Shown here in pieces: positions 13,074 through 24,400 of a stretch of DNA of 64,000 nt. The notes below the pieces were generated by a model that was not told the origin of the DNA, ran no database searches, and worked only from the letters and a program-made list of their open reading frames with translations. Source of the stretch: Apricaphanius iberus (taxonomy: Eukaryota; Chordata; Actinopteri; Cyprinodontiformes; Aphaniidae); the NCBI GenBank assembly GCA_028564705.1, contig JAPXFQ010002705.1:1984001-2048000 (forward strand). The letters run 5' to 3'. Numbering within the stretch: position 1 is the stretch's first letter; every line of letters starts with the position of its first letter. The translations under genes were made by a program, and so were the position numbers.

Positions 13074-16000
13074 TGGGTTCTTGCCGATACACTTCCCTAC
13101 ACTAGACTTATGAATGAAGATAACGCCTCGGCGCAACAGAGGATGATGTCATGATGATGTGTGGTATGTGCACTGAGCTCCGGCCAGTCGGCAACGATAT
13201 TTAAAATGTAAGTAAGCAATGTGAAAACACTTGATTTCGCTTCATTGCCCCAACAGGCTGACTGCTTATGAATGACCAAAAGGCTCACTGATGCCAGGCT
13301 TATCTTTTGAAAAAGGCTCAGGAGAAATCTGGTTTTCTTGGAGATTCGGCCTGCAATAACAACAGAGATCGGAAAGTGGCCACAAAGTTCTTCTCTGTGC
13401 ATGACTCCTGTTTTCTAGTAGACTTTCATTCATCGCTGATGTGTGAATCCCCAGACTGTTTCATACTCTTGTAAAAAGTTTTACTGATTTTACGATTTAA
13501 AGGAGTTGTTTGACTTTGTTTTTTTCAGTGCTTGTTTCAGAACTTCTTTCATCCCTGGCTCTGTTTCCTTTTTTTTTTTTTTTGCTCATAGATTGAAAGC
13601 CAGTAAAAATATCCTGTCTTCATTTTCTATTCTGTCAATTCTTGGACCATCCTACTAAAAGACCTAAAAAACTAGCTTTCCTGCTGAGGTGTAATTGGTC
13701 GCCCCCCCCCTCTGTCTTCCTCTCAGCTCATGGCCCAATGAACACGAGTGCTTGCACATTTGGGCTAATGATTTTGAATAGTGATTAAAACGAATTGAAA
13801 AGTGTGCCGCTTCTGTAGTATCAGGACCCCTCCATCATTAGACGCTTTCTTCCTCTCTCTCCGTCTCTTTTTCTCTTTGTGTATCATCAGCGTTAGTCAG
13901 GCAGGGGTTTGAGAGGAGGCCTGGGGAAGACTTTCATGAGCGCAGACTCAAAGGTTTCTCCATTTCTTGTAATCATGGACACCGCTCTTCCAGCACTTTC
14001 TCTGTCGTCTTCTGGCTCCTCAAAGGTGGCTTTGATTCTTTCCCATCCTACACCCGGGCCAGATAGTGTCACATTGCATTTTTCCTCTCTCTTGTTCACC
14101 CCCTTTCTTTCTTGCCCTTCACTCTTTCTCTTCCTCAAAGCCAAGCTAGTCAGTATGTCTTCATATTGTCCCCCGGATTGCAAACCCATTCATCACCGTT
14201 CTATATAGAGTGGGCTAATGCCAGGACCCTTGTACTTGCACACCTTCTCCCAGTTAGCCTGAATCCACCTTTTTTTATCATCATCATCCTCTTTTTGTGT
14301 TTCTCCTTTTTTAAATGAATTATGCAGGAGGGAGGAAATGAGGATTAAAAAGGAGCTAAAGCCAGTGCCAACTTCTGTGGTGCACAGCTCCGCGCGGTCT
14401 CTCTCAGGACCTCGAACCCATCAGGTGTACGAGCGAACCCTTTTCCCTCCTCCAGCACTTTTTCTCAGTAGTGCATCTGTTGCACTCTGTCCTTAATCAT
14501 CCCTGCTGTGGCTCGTGCATTATTTTTGTTCTAATACTTCATTTTTCCATCACCGAATATGAATGTTTTTATAGTAATGAGAGGAGCTTTGCACACACGT
14601 GACATACCATTTTTTAACAGGAATTTCCAAATCTTGTTTCTCAGAATTGTTTCCTGACCTGTATATTTTAAAATTAAGATGCTATTAAATATTGGGATGA
14701 CAATATTGATTATGACTAACCCACTTTTTCCTCATTCTTATCTCTCTTTTTCCATCATTGCGCGTTTCTACCACTTCCCATGAGCTTCAGCCTCTCAGTC
14801 AATAAAATATACATTTCGTTTTGACATTAAGGGCAGTGAAAGTCAGCTGGCCAAATATTCTGCTGCTTTGCAGAATGTGACTCCATTGCACCTGAAATGT
14901 AATACCCTACCCAGTGTTGCATTCAAGCAATCCAGTGTAGTATGAGAAGTGATGATATAGATTTAAAAATATCCGTGTTTTATGCTAGTAGAGCATGGGT
15001 CTGCAACCTTTTATAGTGCAATAGTAATATTTCGAAAATTTGCCCCGATATCAATGTCTAATTTGTTGTTGTTTTTGTAATGGCTGATGACCTATAAACA
15101 ATATTATAGATTTTTTTTAATAAAACATCGGTATAATGTAAAAAAAACCAACAACATACACACAACCTACATTGCCTCTCTGGTTTAGTTATACACCTTC
15201 CCAATCCTGAGCTGCATCACTGTGACTTGACCAAGCAATCCCCTCCCTTTACCAAAACCCATATACAAATAGCAATAAAATGGAAATCAATATCAATTAT
15301 TAATATCGGCACATTTTTACCTATCGGAACGATACTGATATATAAAAAAATGAGGAACATCGGTAGACACCAGTGATATGCGAATTTATGGTGCATCCCT
15401 ACAACCCAAAGATCCATTTTTGCCTTCAGTCCAGTTAATTAAAACTAGTTTAGAGCAGAAAATGTTACACAACCTTTTGAAAACAGCCTTTAATTTTTTA
15501 TAGAAAATTACTGTAAGAAAGTTATTTTTAAATAGATTTATTTAGATGTTTAGGTGTGAAATTAGCACGTTTTCTGCGGGATTTTAACTATTTGTGGAAA
15601 ATGAAAAGAAGCACATAGTTTTCAACCTAATGCTGAGAGAAAATGACTTGAAAATGTTTTACCTCTGTTTAAAAACTTTAGGTGGTTCTTTATCAACCAA
15701 CCAGCTGTGGTATAGTATGATACAAAATAACCTTAAAACCTTAGTATACTTTGATGCAGCACTTTTTTCATCTGGTCTGCAATTGTAGCCATTTAAGAAC
15801 TGTAAAAGTAATAAGTTATGAAACTTTTTCTATTTAGGGCAGTGAATAAGTATTTAAATAAAATTAAATGGCATAAAGATTCTCTGTACTGCAGTTGACA
15901 TAATTGTTACTGGCAGAAACGCAATGAACCCCTATGGATATATGTCTATCTAAATATTCGGCTGGTAGTGAAAAGCTTTTCAGTAAATCTGTCCTTACCT

Positions 16001-18639
16001 CAAAAAGTCACCTATTTGAGAAAATTGTAAAGCTCTATTATATCGTTAGAAGCCAATTAAGCAAAATTGGCAAATTAATCTTATGTTATGATATGTAAAG
16101 TAAGAAAATTGTTAATTTCAAGTCACCGGTGGTTTGGGAAAGACATGCTTTTGTTCCTTCATCCGCTCACTTCCTCAACCTGAATTTGTGTAAACAAAAA
16201 TAGGATTTTTTAAAGTGCAATTTCCAGCGTAACGGAAATCCCAGCCCTTTTTTTTTTTATTTAGTAGGAAATGGATATGACCACACTCCGATTGTAGAAA
16301 TGGATGCTTAAAATGTCCAACCTTGTTTTCTTTTAAGTGCTTGTATTGATGTTAAAATCAACATGTGGCCCCCAGAAAACTTGATAAATGAAACTATGCC
16401 ACAAATGAAATGTTTAGAAAACAAGTCTTAATTGTCCTTAGTTAGTCAGAACATAGGTTTGGCAGACAAGTAATAATGCCAGTCTCAGTGTTACAAAAAA
16501 CATACAAGGGCCACCAAGGATAGTTGGGTTGCTAAATAACACTTTGAGTATTTCTCTCTTTTAAGCAGTATTAATTAGATCAGCAGCCAAGATAGACTAA
16601 AGACCGAGGTCAGTTGATGTGATTATCAACAAACATGCATATTCTGTGTTTACAATGAACTATTAAAACTAGGAAAACTTGTTGAAGTTAAACTACATTA
16701 GATCATATTAAATTATCTGAAACTTGATTAGTGCTGTACAATATCGAAATCAGCCTAAAGCGTACAATTTTTGTACGGTGTTTTATTTATCTCAATTTTC
16801 AATTCAGTTCGGTTTTTAGTAGAACACCAATTCATAACACATTATCTTTAGCCACTCCATGTAAAATAATTAAATGTAATCCAATCATGCATGCATTCCA
16901 ATTGGTTATCAAACAACAATTTAAATCCTTATTTTAGGGAGGATCAATATATCTGCATCAAGATTTGTATTCGACAAGGTTATCAACTTATCGCACTACG
17001 GTATCGGTCCTATAGGTAAAACTGGACCAACATTAAAAACTGACATTAGCTCCCATCGTGTTCCCTTGTCTTTGTGAAGGGGGTTGGTCATGTACTGAAA
17101 CTTGGTACTTCTTTAATACCAACTCACAACATTCGGTGAGAACTGATACCAAAAAAAGAAATTTCTTTCTGTTAAATTTCTATACTTAACCAATACAACG
17201 TCACTGTTAATGAGCTGCACAGCTCTGTCCCCAACGCTGCTGCATGTCAGGTGAATGGGAGACTCGGTTATGCCTCACATTTGTAACAATCCTCCTCCAC
17301 TTGCTGGGCTAGCGTAAGATGAGTTCACAAAATAAGAAAAGACATGAAAACATCAAAGGTTTGACTGCATTTTGTTAAACGAAACCGCAACAGAGCTAAA
17401 TATAACAACTGCGATAAGAATATGGAAATGCTAGTAGTTTAACACCTTATCAAGTGGGTTCATTTGGCTCAATCACATGTAATGACTTCTCCAAATCAGA
17501 ATTATTGCCGTTATAGAACCCTAGGGAGTATAAAAAGATGCAGCACCTCATCGTTCATGACAGCTAATTCATGACATCAGTTTGCAAGCTAAAGCATGCA
17601 CTGTCTTTGACTGAAAAAACAAAAACATACAAACATCTCACAGAAGACAGAGTCCACTACCAACCTGTGAACATTTTTATTCAGATTAAGGTACATGTTT
17701 CATATTTATTGCACCAAAGAAAATATAACAGTTTGTGCTTTACCTTCATACTGTTTTTGTTTTTGTTGCATGCCACTAAAAGCTAAAAGCTACCTTTTCG
17801 TGATCCCCCCCCCCCTGAATTTTGCTCTAAAAAGGAAGACTTTTGTTAATTAATTTACTAATTAATTTACTTAAACAAAAATATTTAGGTTCTTTTTCCC
17901 TTCAAAAGAGACTTTAATATATAGTTACCAAATACACAAGCATCGTTTATGTAGCGGTATCAAAAAATCAGGTATTGTTAAAGTGTTGGTATTGAAAAAA
18001 AACTAAAAGTACCCAACCCTTTATATCAATCACAAAAACAATATTAATATTGAATATCAAAATTGGTCCAAATTTACATAACGATATATCCTTATTAAAT
18101 TAACCTATATAGTATATTAACCTCATAAATTAACAGAAAATTGAAAACCTCACCAAGGTAACTGCAGCTATCATTTTTAGACCACATTAGCATTTGTTAT
18201 GGCTAGTGCTGGTTGTTAGACCTTGTAATCTGGATATTGACATCAATTATGTAAACATTTACTGAGCAGGCAAAGATGTATTAAATCTGCCTTTGTTTAA
18301 AACCCCCACAGTTCTTTTTCAGTTTTACGTGTTTTTTTTTTTTGCTGGTGACAGTTGTTTTGAGACAAAGTTTTGAGAATGACAAATTTTAGTTTTCACA
18401 AAGTTTGCTGCTAAACTGTTGTTTCTGTGATGTACTGAAATATAATTACAAGCACTTCAAATGTTTCAAATGCTTTTATTGACAATTACATGACATTTAT
18501 GCAAATAGTCAGTATTTGCAGTGTTGGCCTTCTTTTTCAGGACCTCTGCAATTCGACTGGGCATGCTCTGAATCAATCCTGACGGATAGAAACCCATTCT
18601 TTTATATTCACTTCTAAGAGTTTTTTCCCAGAATTAGTG

Positions 18640-19490
18640 GGTTTTTGTCTGTCCACCCGCCTCTTGAGGATTGACCACAAGTTCTCAATGGGATTAAGAT
18701 CTGGGGAGTTTACAGGCCATGGACCCAAAATTTCAACGTTTTGGTCCCCGAGCCACTTAAGTTATCACTTTTGCCTTATGGCACGGTGCTCCATCGTGCT
18801 GGAAAATTCATTTTTCTTCACCAAACTTGTTGTAAGAAGTTGCTGTTGGAGGGTGTTTTGGTACCATTCTTTATTCATGGCTGTGTTTTTGGTGAGTGAG
18901 CCCACTCCCTCGGATGAGAAGCAACCCCACACATGAATGGTCTCAGGATTACTGTTGGCATGACACAGGACTGATTGTAGCACTCACCTTTTCTTCTCCG
19001 GACAAGCCTTTTTCCAGATGCCCCAAACAATCGGAAAGAGGCTTCATGGGAGAATATGACTTTGCCCCGGTTCTCAGCAGTCCATTCACCATACTTTCTG
19101 CAGATCAATCTGTCCCTGATGTTTTTTTTGGATAGAAGTGGCTTCTTTGCTGCCCTTCTTGACACCCGGCCATCTTCCAAAAGTCTTCGCCTCACTGTGC
19201 GTGCAGATGCGCTAATACCTGCCTGCTGCCATTCCTGAGCAAGCTCAGCACTGGTGGCACTCTGATCCTGCAGCTGAATCCTATTTAGGAGACGATCTTG
19301 GCGTTTGGTGCACTTTCTTGGACGCCTTGAAGCCTTCTTAACAAGAACTGAACCTCTTTCCTTGAAGTTCTTCATAATCCTATCAATTGTTGATTTAGGT
19401 GCAATCTTAGTAGCCACAATATCCTTGCCTGTGAAGCCATTTTTATGCAACGCAACGATGGCTGCATGCGTATTTTGCAGGTCACCATGG
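18640..19490 (-). pseudogene. Tc1-family transposase pseudogene
   Basis: The minus frame 19450-18875 starts in the N-terminal HTH region (HKNGFTGKDIVATKIAPKST) and runs through the second helix-turn-helix (ARTVRRRLLEDG) to FSHEASFRLFGASG. The first catalytic Asp (family FSDEAS) is His here, from a CAT codon at 19046-19048. A frameshift near 18955 moves the reading to PETIHVWGCFSSEGVGS in another frame. DGAPCHKAK (second Asp) and NSPDLNPIENLWS (third acidic residue) are found further on in shifted frames. An inactive copy. Confidence 0.88.
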
Positions 19491-19770
19491 TTAACAATAG
19501 AAGAACAATGATTTCAAGCATCACCCTACTTTTAACATGTCAAGTCTGTCATTCTAACCCAATCAGCCTGACATTATGATCTCCAGCCTTGTGCTCGTTA
19601 ACATTCTCACCTGAGTTAACAAGACGATTACTGAAATGATCTCAGCAGGTCCTTTAATGACAGCAATGAAATGCAGTGGAATTTTCATGGCAAAGAAGGA
19701 CTATGCAATTAATCTGATCACTGTTCATAACATTCTGGAGTAAATGCAAATTGCTATTATAAAAACTTAA

Positions 19771-20647
19771 AGGACAACTAACACCAAATGAACTTTTTGT
19801 AGCTTATAACCTGCATAAACATGCTTCTTATGGTGCTCTCTTTTACTACGGCTCTGTATAAGAGAGGGGAAGCTGGCCACACCTGCGTAGCGAGGCGCTA
19901 TGAACTGCTTGCAGCACAAAACCTGAGTACTCCGTTATGCAGATAGTTACCCCTACTTACTGACATTTTCTAATTACCTACGATAAACGTAATGATAAAG
20001 GATAACTAACATCATTGAATTGAAAATAAAACCTTGGCTAAGAGTTTGTTTTTAATGGAATAATTGTGATGGTGTTTCTTTTTTCTTTTCTTTTTTTTTA
20101 CATTGCTGAATGATTTCTTGCCTTGCTTGGATACTTTATACCGGGCATCTCTCTGCAACACATTTTCTGCTGCAGACAATAACGTACAGGGGCTGCAGGT
20201 GCGCCTGTCGAGGCAGAATCACACGAAATTACTCGAGCTAATCGATATTTAGCGTTAGATTTGGTAACAACAATGTACCACTCCGAGACGGCGCTCATTC
20301 TATGCTGCGATGCCGCTTCAGGTTCGGCACCTGCTGCTGAGAACGAGACATCGGCCCGAAATGATATGACTTGGAGCCACTCAGTTACTCCACAGAACTG
20401 GAGATAAACTCAACCTACAGATGATTTCTCTTTGAGGCACAGGAGCCCGCGTTGCTGTGGCTCTCTCCGCCTTTCTGGCCATCTGTGACTCTGTGCTGCT
20501 GCCTGCCAGTCAGTCACAGCCCAGGCCACGCCCAGACAGTATTCCCCCCGCGTTTTTCCTGGTCCGCCAGGCAACGCCTTCTTTTGAGCCGTTTTTCAAA
20601 AATAAATGTGGGTGGGGTTATACTCTGGTAGGGTGTTGAGTTACTCT
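19771..20647. mobile_element. TTAA-flanked MITE (piggyBac-like) inside the Tc1 element
   Basis: TTAA occurs at 19767-19770 and 20648-20651. The enclosed 877 bp starts AGGACAACTAACACC and ends GGTGTTGAGTTACTCT, an imperfect inverted repeat. Removing it plus one TTAA restores AAAAACTTAAGCAGCAAC, the continuous Tc1 3' region. The TTAA target and duplication are the hallmark of piggyBac-type elements. No transposase is present. A fragment with the same ends lies at 39711-39850. Confidence 0.8.
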
Positions 20648-21384
20648 TTAAGCAGCAACTTTTCCCATTTCCAATATTTGTTATTCTCAAAAGTTTTGGC
20701 CACGACTGTAGTTGATGTGTAAATGCTGCATCCTGTGTTTTTTAGAGTTGCCGTTAATTTCCATCTGTGTAACAATTGCATTCCTATCGTATTGACTATA
20801 CCAGAGTGTAACCTGAATTCCTTCTTTGCCTCATACCAATTCTTGTTAAACCTGCAAATTATTCATTCAGACCACATTTCATGTTAAGGTGCTAATTATT
20901 TAAAGTGCTGTTAAGGGATTAGCATCGTGTTGCAGACTTTTCTTACGCAACCAGCTTCCCTCTTGGCCACATGCCTAAACATGCAATTAAACAGAACTAT
21001 GACATACATATGATTTTCACTCACCTTTCTGCCCTACATTTCCTTAAAAAAACAAATTACAGAATGTGCTTAAACCAGTTAGTGATGAAACTGATTATTT
21101 CCAAGGAAGATATCTTGAAAGGGCCTGAAAGATGTGAACCGTTACTATGTTTGCCTCATGTTACTTTTGTTGGCTGTCGTAGCTTGTCCTTGTTGCAACT
21201 TGAGGAGAGTTGGTACAAAGAGTGTCAAATCAACGGGGATGACGTGGGCTCCAGTTCCACCTAAAGAAATCTCATGGCAGCAATCACTAACTAACCTGAC
21301 AGTGGGAATGACGTGAACTGCTGTACTTAGTTGGAGTGTTTTGTCCCTTTTCTTAAAAAGGAATTGTTATTGTGTTTATTGCAG

Positions 21385-21472
21385 AGGTGTACAGGATCAA
21401 GCTCCTAACACCAAGGATATGGATATGCACCCACAAGGACCGCAAGCAGGTGTGCCAGTATATACACCTCAG
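21385..21472 (+). CDS. nek7: nek7 first coding exon (5'UTR end plus residues 1-18)
   Basis: The acceptor is TATTGCAG ending at 21384; the donor is CAG|gtaaac at 21473. The exon carries 34 bases of 5'UTR, then ATG at 21419. That ATG has G at -3 and G at +4, a favourable context; a second in-frame ATG follows at 21425. The peptide [18 protein letters not shown] aligns with the flexible, Pro/Gln-rich N-terminal extension of NEK7, which in human begins MDEQSQG and ends in QPQ before the kinase domain. The frame stays open upstream to the acceptor, so the start rests on homology and not on an upstream stop. The exon ends in phase 0. The upstream 5'UTR exon was not located. Confidence 0.88.
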
Positions 21473-24400
21473 GTAAACGCTACACACACGAACTCACACA
21501 AAAACAAGCCAAGCTCTATAGATTTAAAGTGAGATGAGGAAAACTAGAAGCTCTCCGATTATTATCTAATTTTTTGTCCTTTCTTTGTTCATTTGTCAGT
21601 TTGGATTGTGCCCAAACTCTATTTCATACAACTATAAAGCAGAAAAGTATTTAAGTTCACACATTTATTATATGTTTTTTGTGTGTCATATAAAGCCAAA
21701 TATTTTCTGTTTTTTTTAAGTTGGATGTGAACTTATGTAGCAGACAACCAGAGACCGTAGGTTACAGTCCAAGTTGTAAATTATTAAACGCGTTCTAGCA
21801 TTCAACAGGATCACAGACTCATAGAAAACAGATGGATAGATGCTTGAAGGTCTGAACTGCTAGCAGACCAAATATGTCAGCTTCCTGGTTGAAAGCCATT
21901 TAGCTTCTTCACAACCACAAAAACATTTCAGGACAACCTGGGTCCTTAAAGGGTTGACATCAGATGTTACAACTAGTCAGCTGCAGTTTGTTGGTTGCAT
22001 TGGATAACTTCTTTTGGGATTTTTTCACACTTTTAGTTTGTTTACATTGGTCCAAATCTGTGGATAAGGCTTTGAGAAAAAAAAAGTCTCCAAGTGAACC
22101 AAAACCTGCTACTGAAAAGCACCTTTGGACTTAATTCTTCTCAAAAAAAGATGTGCTGCCATTAGGGATGAAAAAAATATATTGATACACATATATTAGG
22201 ATATTCTATTTCATGATATTGAATTGATATTCAAAAGCAATGTATTGATTTATATTTATATTCTGTTCTTTTGAATTTGAAAGGGCCTATATGAAAGTTA
22301 GGTGGTGGCTGTTTTCACCTTCTTTGTTTCAGTGGATGAACTAGATCTACCAATAAACCTGGATGTGTTATGTATAAAATAGGTTGGAGAGTTTAGAATG
22401 CTGTGACAGTTTTTCTACTGTTAAATTCAGTTCTAAAAGTCACAATCTATAGTCTTGCTCATAGTATCACAATACATTGCCATATATAGCCCCCGCCTAT
22501 TCTGACACATTTGGAATATACGGTATCCCTTAATGCGATGCAGATCTGGTTACAGAAAGGTGCTTTGTTTAAGATAGATGGATAGATAGATGGATAGTAA
22601 GAAAGAAGCACACAGTCACGGAAGTCGGGCATAGCCAGATTAAATAAATAAGTACTAAAACAGGACAATCAGTAAAAGCTAGTCAATAACAAGTTACCTC
22701 CTCAAACACAGGGGAGAACTATTGTACAAAGAAATGGCAAAGGGAAGGAATGATTTCCTAAACCTTTCTCTTTATGGCAATGAAGTTGTCGCAGTCTGTT
22801 AGAGAAGGAACTTCTCTGCCCCTCCAGAATGGAGTGCAAGGGGTGAGAGGTATCGTCCATGATGGCCACCAGTTTAGCTGTGTTTAGCCGGTAGCTGTGT
22901 TGGATCTAGGTTGGGTCGCATTGACGCCATAAATGAACGGTTCTATAGTTTGTTTGGATCGGTACAGAAACCACCTCCTCCAGGCGGTGTCAGTTACGAT
23001 TGTTATGGTCCACAAATTAACTGCCTCGGCTGGGAAACTGACATTTTGAACAAGGGATGAAACGATACCACTTTTTTAAAAACCGATATGAGTCCGATAC
23101 TTGGGTCTGAGTATTTGCCGATACCGAGTACCAATGCTGATACTTCTACCACACAAAAAAATGCAATAAATTGGAAGACAGATTTTATTTTCTTCTTTTT
23201 GTTATAATAGATGATTGTGAATTAGATAAAAAATCTAATTAATAAAAATGACCACAAAACTAAAATTTCTTGTGAAAAATAAACATTTTAAGAATCTGTT
23301 CATATTGGTTCATAATACCCCGATTCTCCATACCAGAATCTGTATCAGTGCATCCTTTTTTAAACTGATATAATACTATCATCGCTTTAATGACTTAACT
23401 GACTAGACTTTAAAGATCTACTTCGAGCCTCCCAAGAAGTGTGCGGCAAAATCTAAGGCGCATAATTTATGGTTGTTTCTAGAAGCGGTTCTGAGACATC
23501 AGTCTGCAATATTCTCCACATGAGCATATTGAGGAGAAGAGGTGAAACCCGTAAGCCTGTTATTACCATTAAAACATCCATGCCTGGCTAAAATCTCTCA
23601 AAAAGCCCATACCAACGGAGAACATAACCACGAAGAAAAAATTCCTACACTCTAACATTTTGGAAGTATCGTAATCTGGGAGCATTAAAAGGTCCAACTC
23701 CCAGTTAGTCTTGATCTAACAGGGAGCGATCTAACTGGGACAGAGATTATACATTTTTGTCGAGGTCACTGTGGGTTCAAGTTTTGACAAAAGAACGGCT
23801 TCATGGGAAGAAAATTTGAGTTTTAGAAATGGCAATTCGGAGTTGAGAGCAAAATCTGCTAGAAAGTCTGTAGGCTCTCCTGGAGTACGCTTTGGGTAAG
23901 AGATGTTCTCACCATCTGATAGATTTGGAGAACCTCAGCGAGTCAGAGCGCGTCAGTGCTTAAGATGTGGGTTGCTGACAGACTCCCATCAGACTGAATG
24001 CTGAAATCAAATCAGAAGTTTAGTTGAATTGTTGAGGATGGATGTCAGATTCTATGTGGTAAAAAGTGTTAATGAATTACCATGGTGTCAGTTTTTACAT
24101 CACAAAAATCTGTCATTTTAAGAGAGGTGTGAAACTTTTTAGAGCCACTGCGTTTGTCACATGTGCTTTTATTCAAATACAACACAGTAATCGTATCCAG
24201 ATCCACTCCTTTTATATAAGCCGGTCAAAAAGTGAAAAGAATATCAACAGGAGATTATCATTAATTACTCAATTAAATAATTTCATTCAAAGATATAAAA
24301 AGCTAGGAAATATGGTGAGTCAACTGTAAGCAGACATCAGAAAATTGCCGAATTATAATGAACAGTTTTATAAAAGTTTGATTCCAAATTTACATCTACT

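Larger units (their letters stand above)
18352..20708 (-). mobile_element. Tc1-like transposon, split by a TTAA MITE
   Basis: The right end is TTGGCCACGACTG followed by TA. The left end begins CAGTTGTTTTGAGACAAAG, and both share the AAGTTTTGAGAAT core of fish Tc1 inverted repeats. A transposase relic lies between on the minus strand. After removing the inner insertion (19771-20647 plus one TTAA) the element is about 1.48 kb, near the usual Tc1 length of roughly 1.6 kb. The left flank reads TGA instead of TA, so the duplication has decayed on that side. Confidence 0.88.
1..21384 (+). other. Upstream / 5' intron region of nek7, repeat-rich, no gene found
   Basis: No coding exon is supported here. 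Specific elements are listed separately. The remaining stretches look like old, unassignable repeats or unique intronic DNA: 1-407, 800-2770, 5568-9600, 10240-11850, 13080-18350 and 20710-21384. Fragments of GGGATG- and CGATATGG-ended families occur near 6700-6780 (minus), 8705-8780, 10942-11040, 15000-15410 (minus, ends TGCATCCCTA) and 16730-18030. There are poly-C runs at 9726-9735 (as G), 13702-13711 and 17806-17816. Confidence 0.5.

Noticed and set aside
14330..14420. nek7 promoter / first exon
   Set aside because: ATTAAAAAGG followed by a short CpG-bearing stretch looked promoter-like, but there is no donor, no homology and no island-scale CpG content.
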